64,000 nucleotides of DNA from Syngnathus acus (lineage: Eukaryota > Chordata > Actinopteri > Syngnathiformes > Syngnathidae): contig NC_051089.1 in NCBI RefSeq assembly GCF_901709675.1, positions 15,985,976 to 16,049,975 of the forward strand, given 5' to 3'. A program made the position numbers and the translations under genes. Of the stretch, positions 63,751 to 64,000 are shown piece after piece. The first letter of the stretch is position 1. Each line of letters begins with the position of its first letter. The notes below the pieces were generated by a model. That model was not told where the DNA came from, made no database searches, and saw only the letters and a program-made list of their open reading frames with translations.

Positions 63751-64000
63751 AAACAAGCACGTCTGCCTAAAAATTAGGAGGCTGCGGGTTCGATTCCACC
63801 TCCGGCCCTCCCTGTGTGGAGTTTGCATGTTCTCCCCGTGCCTGCGTGGCATTCCGATTTCCTCCCGCATCCCAAAAACTTGCATGGTAGGGCAATTGAG
63901 CACTTCAAATTGCCCCTAGGCGTGAGTGCAGATGGTTATGTTTCTCTGTGTGTCCTGCGACTGGCTGGCAACCGGTTCAGGGTGTCCTCCGCCTACTGCC
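63751..64000 (+). repeat. tRNA-headed SINE with L2-like tail, cut by the window end
   Basis: Head AGCACGTCTGCCTAAAAATT and GGGTTCGATTCCACC (B box), body GTGTGGAGTTTGCATGTTCT and CTGGCTGGCAACCGGTTCAG. In vps33b's most 5' visible intron. Confidence 0.8.

Overview
This is a vertebrate, almost certainly ray-finned (teleost) fish, nuclear window. Eight protein-coding genes are split into short exons with GT-AG introns, and the space between exons is full of fish-type repeats: Tc1-like ends, many short hAT elements, CR1/L2/Rex1-type LINE pieces, tRNA-headed SINEs with an L2-like tail, and a long (CA)n array. The species cannot be named from the sequence. There is no operon, phage, CRISPR or rRNA content.

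Layout. 474-4533 (+): last coding exons of dennd4a, whose 5' part lies left of the window. 4534-11042: convergent intergenic space with a broken non-LTR retrotransposon and several TIR elements. 11043-20811 (-): slc24a1, ten coding exons. 24646-30382 (-): hacd3, eleven exons. 31249-38547 (+): slc22a18, ten exons, head-to-head with hacd3; its first intron holds a large broken LINE. 39668-42676 (-): ndufs3, seven exons. 43456-46659 (-): ptpmt1, four exons. 48249-55624 (-): prc1, fourteen exons. 56584-63575 (-): vps33b, 22 exons in the window; only the first residues lie beyond the right edge. All exon joins were checked by hand for reading phase, and each complete gene gives one continuous frame: 725, 360, 433, 260, 184 and 609 residues from slc24a1 to prc1. 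vps33b gives 579 residues without its N-terminus.

The genes do not form one pathway. dennd4a is a Rab exchange factor, slc24a1 a Na/Ca-K exchanger, hacd3 an ER fatty-acid elongation dehydratase, slc22a18 an MFS transporter, ndufs3 a complex I subunit, ptpmt1 a mitochondrial cardiolipin-pathway phosphatase, prc1 the spindle midzone crosslinker and vps33b an endolysosomal SM protein. The order joins blocks that in human lie on 15q22 (dennd4a-slc24a1-hacd3), 11p15 (slc22a18), 11p11 (ndufs3-ptpmt1) and 15q26 (prc1-vps33b).

I found no undescribed gene system. The most interesting signals concern transposons and gene structure. One palindromic MITE family with TTAA ends has three copies, two of which end about 15 nt upstream of 3' splice sites and may supply branch point and pyrimidine tract. 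Other points are nested insertions, four hAT elements with readable target duplications (three exact), a LINE whose RT catalytic block is replaced by another repeat, and a GC-AG intron in vps33b.
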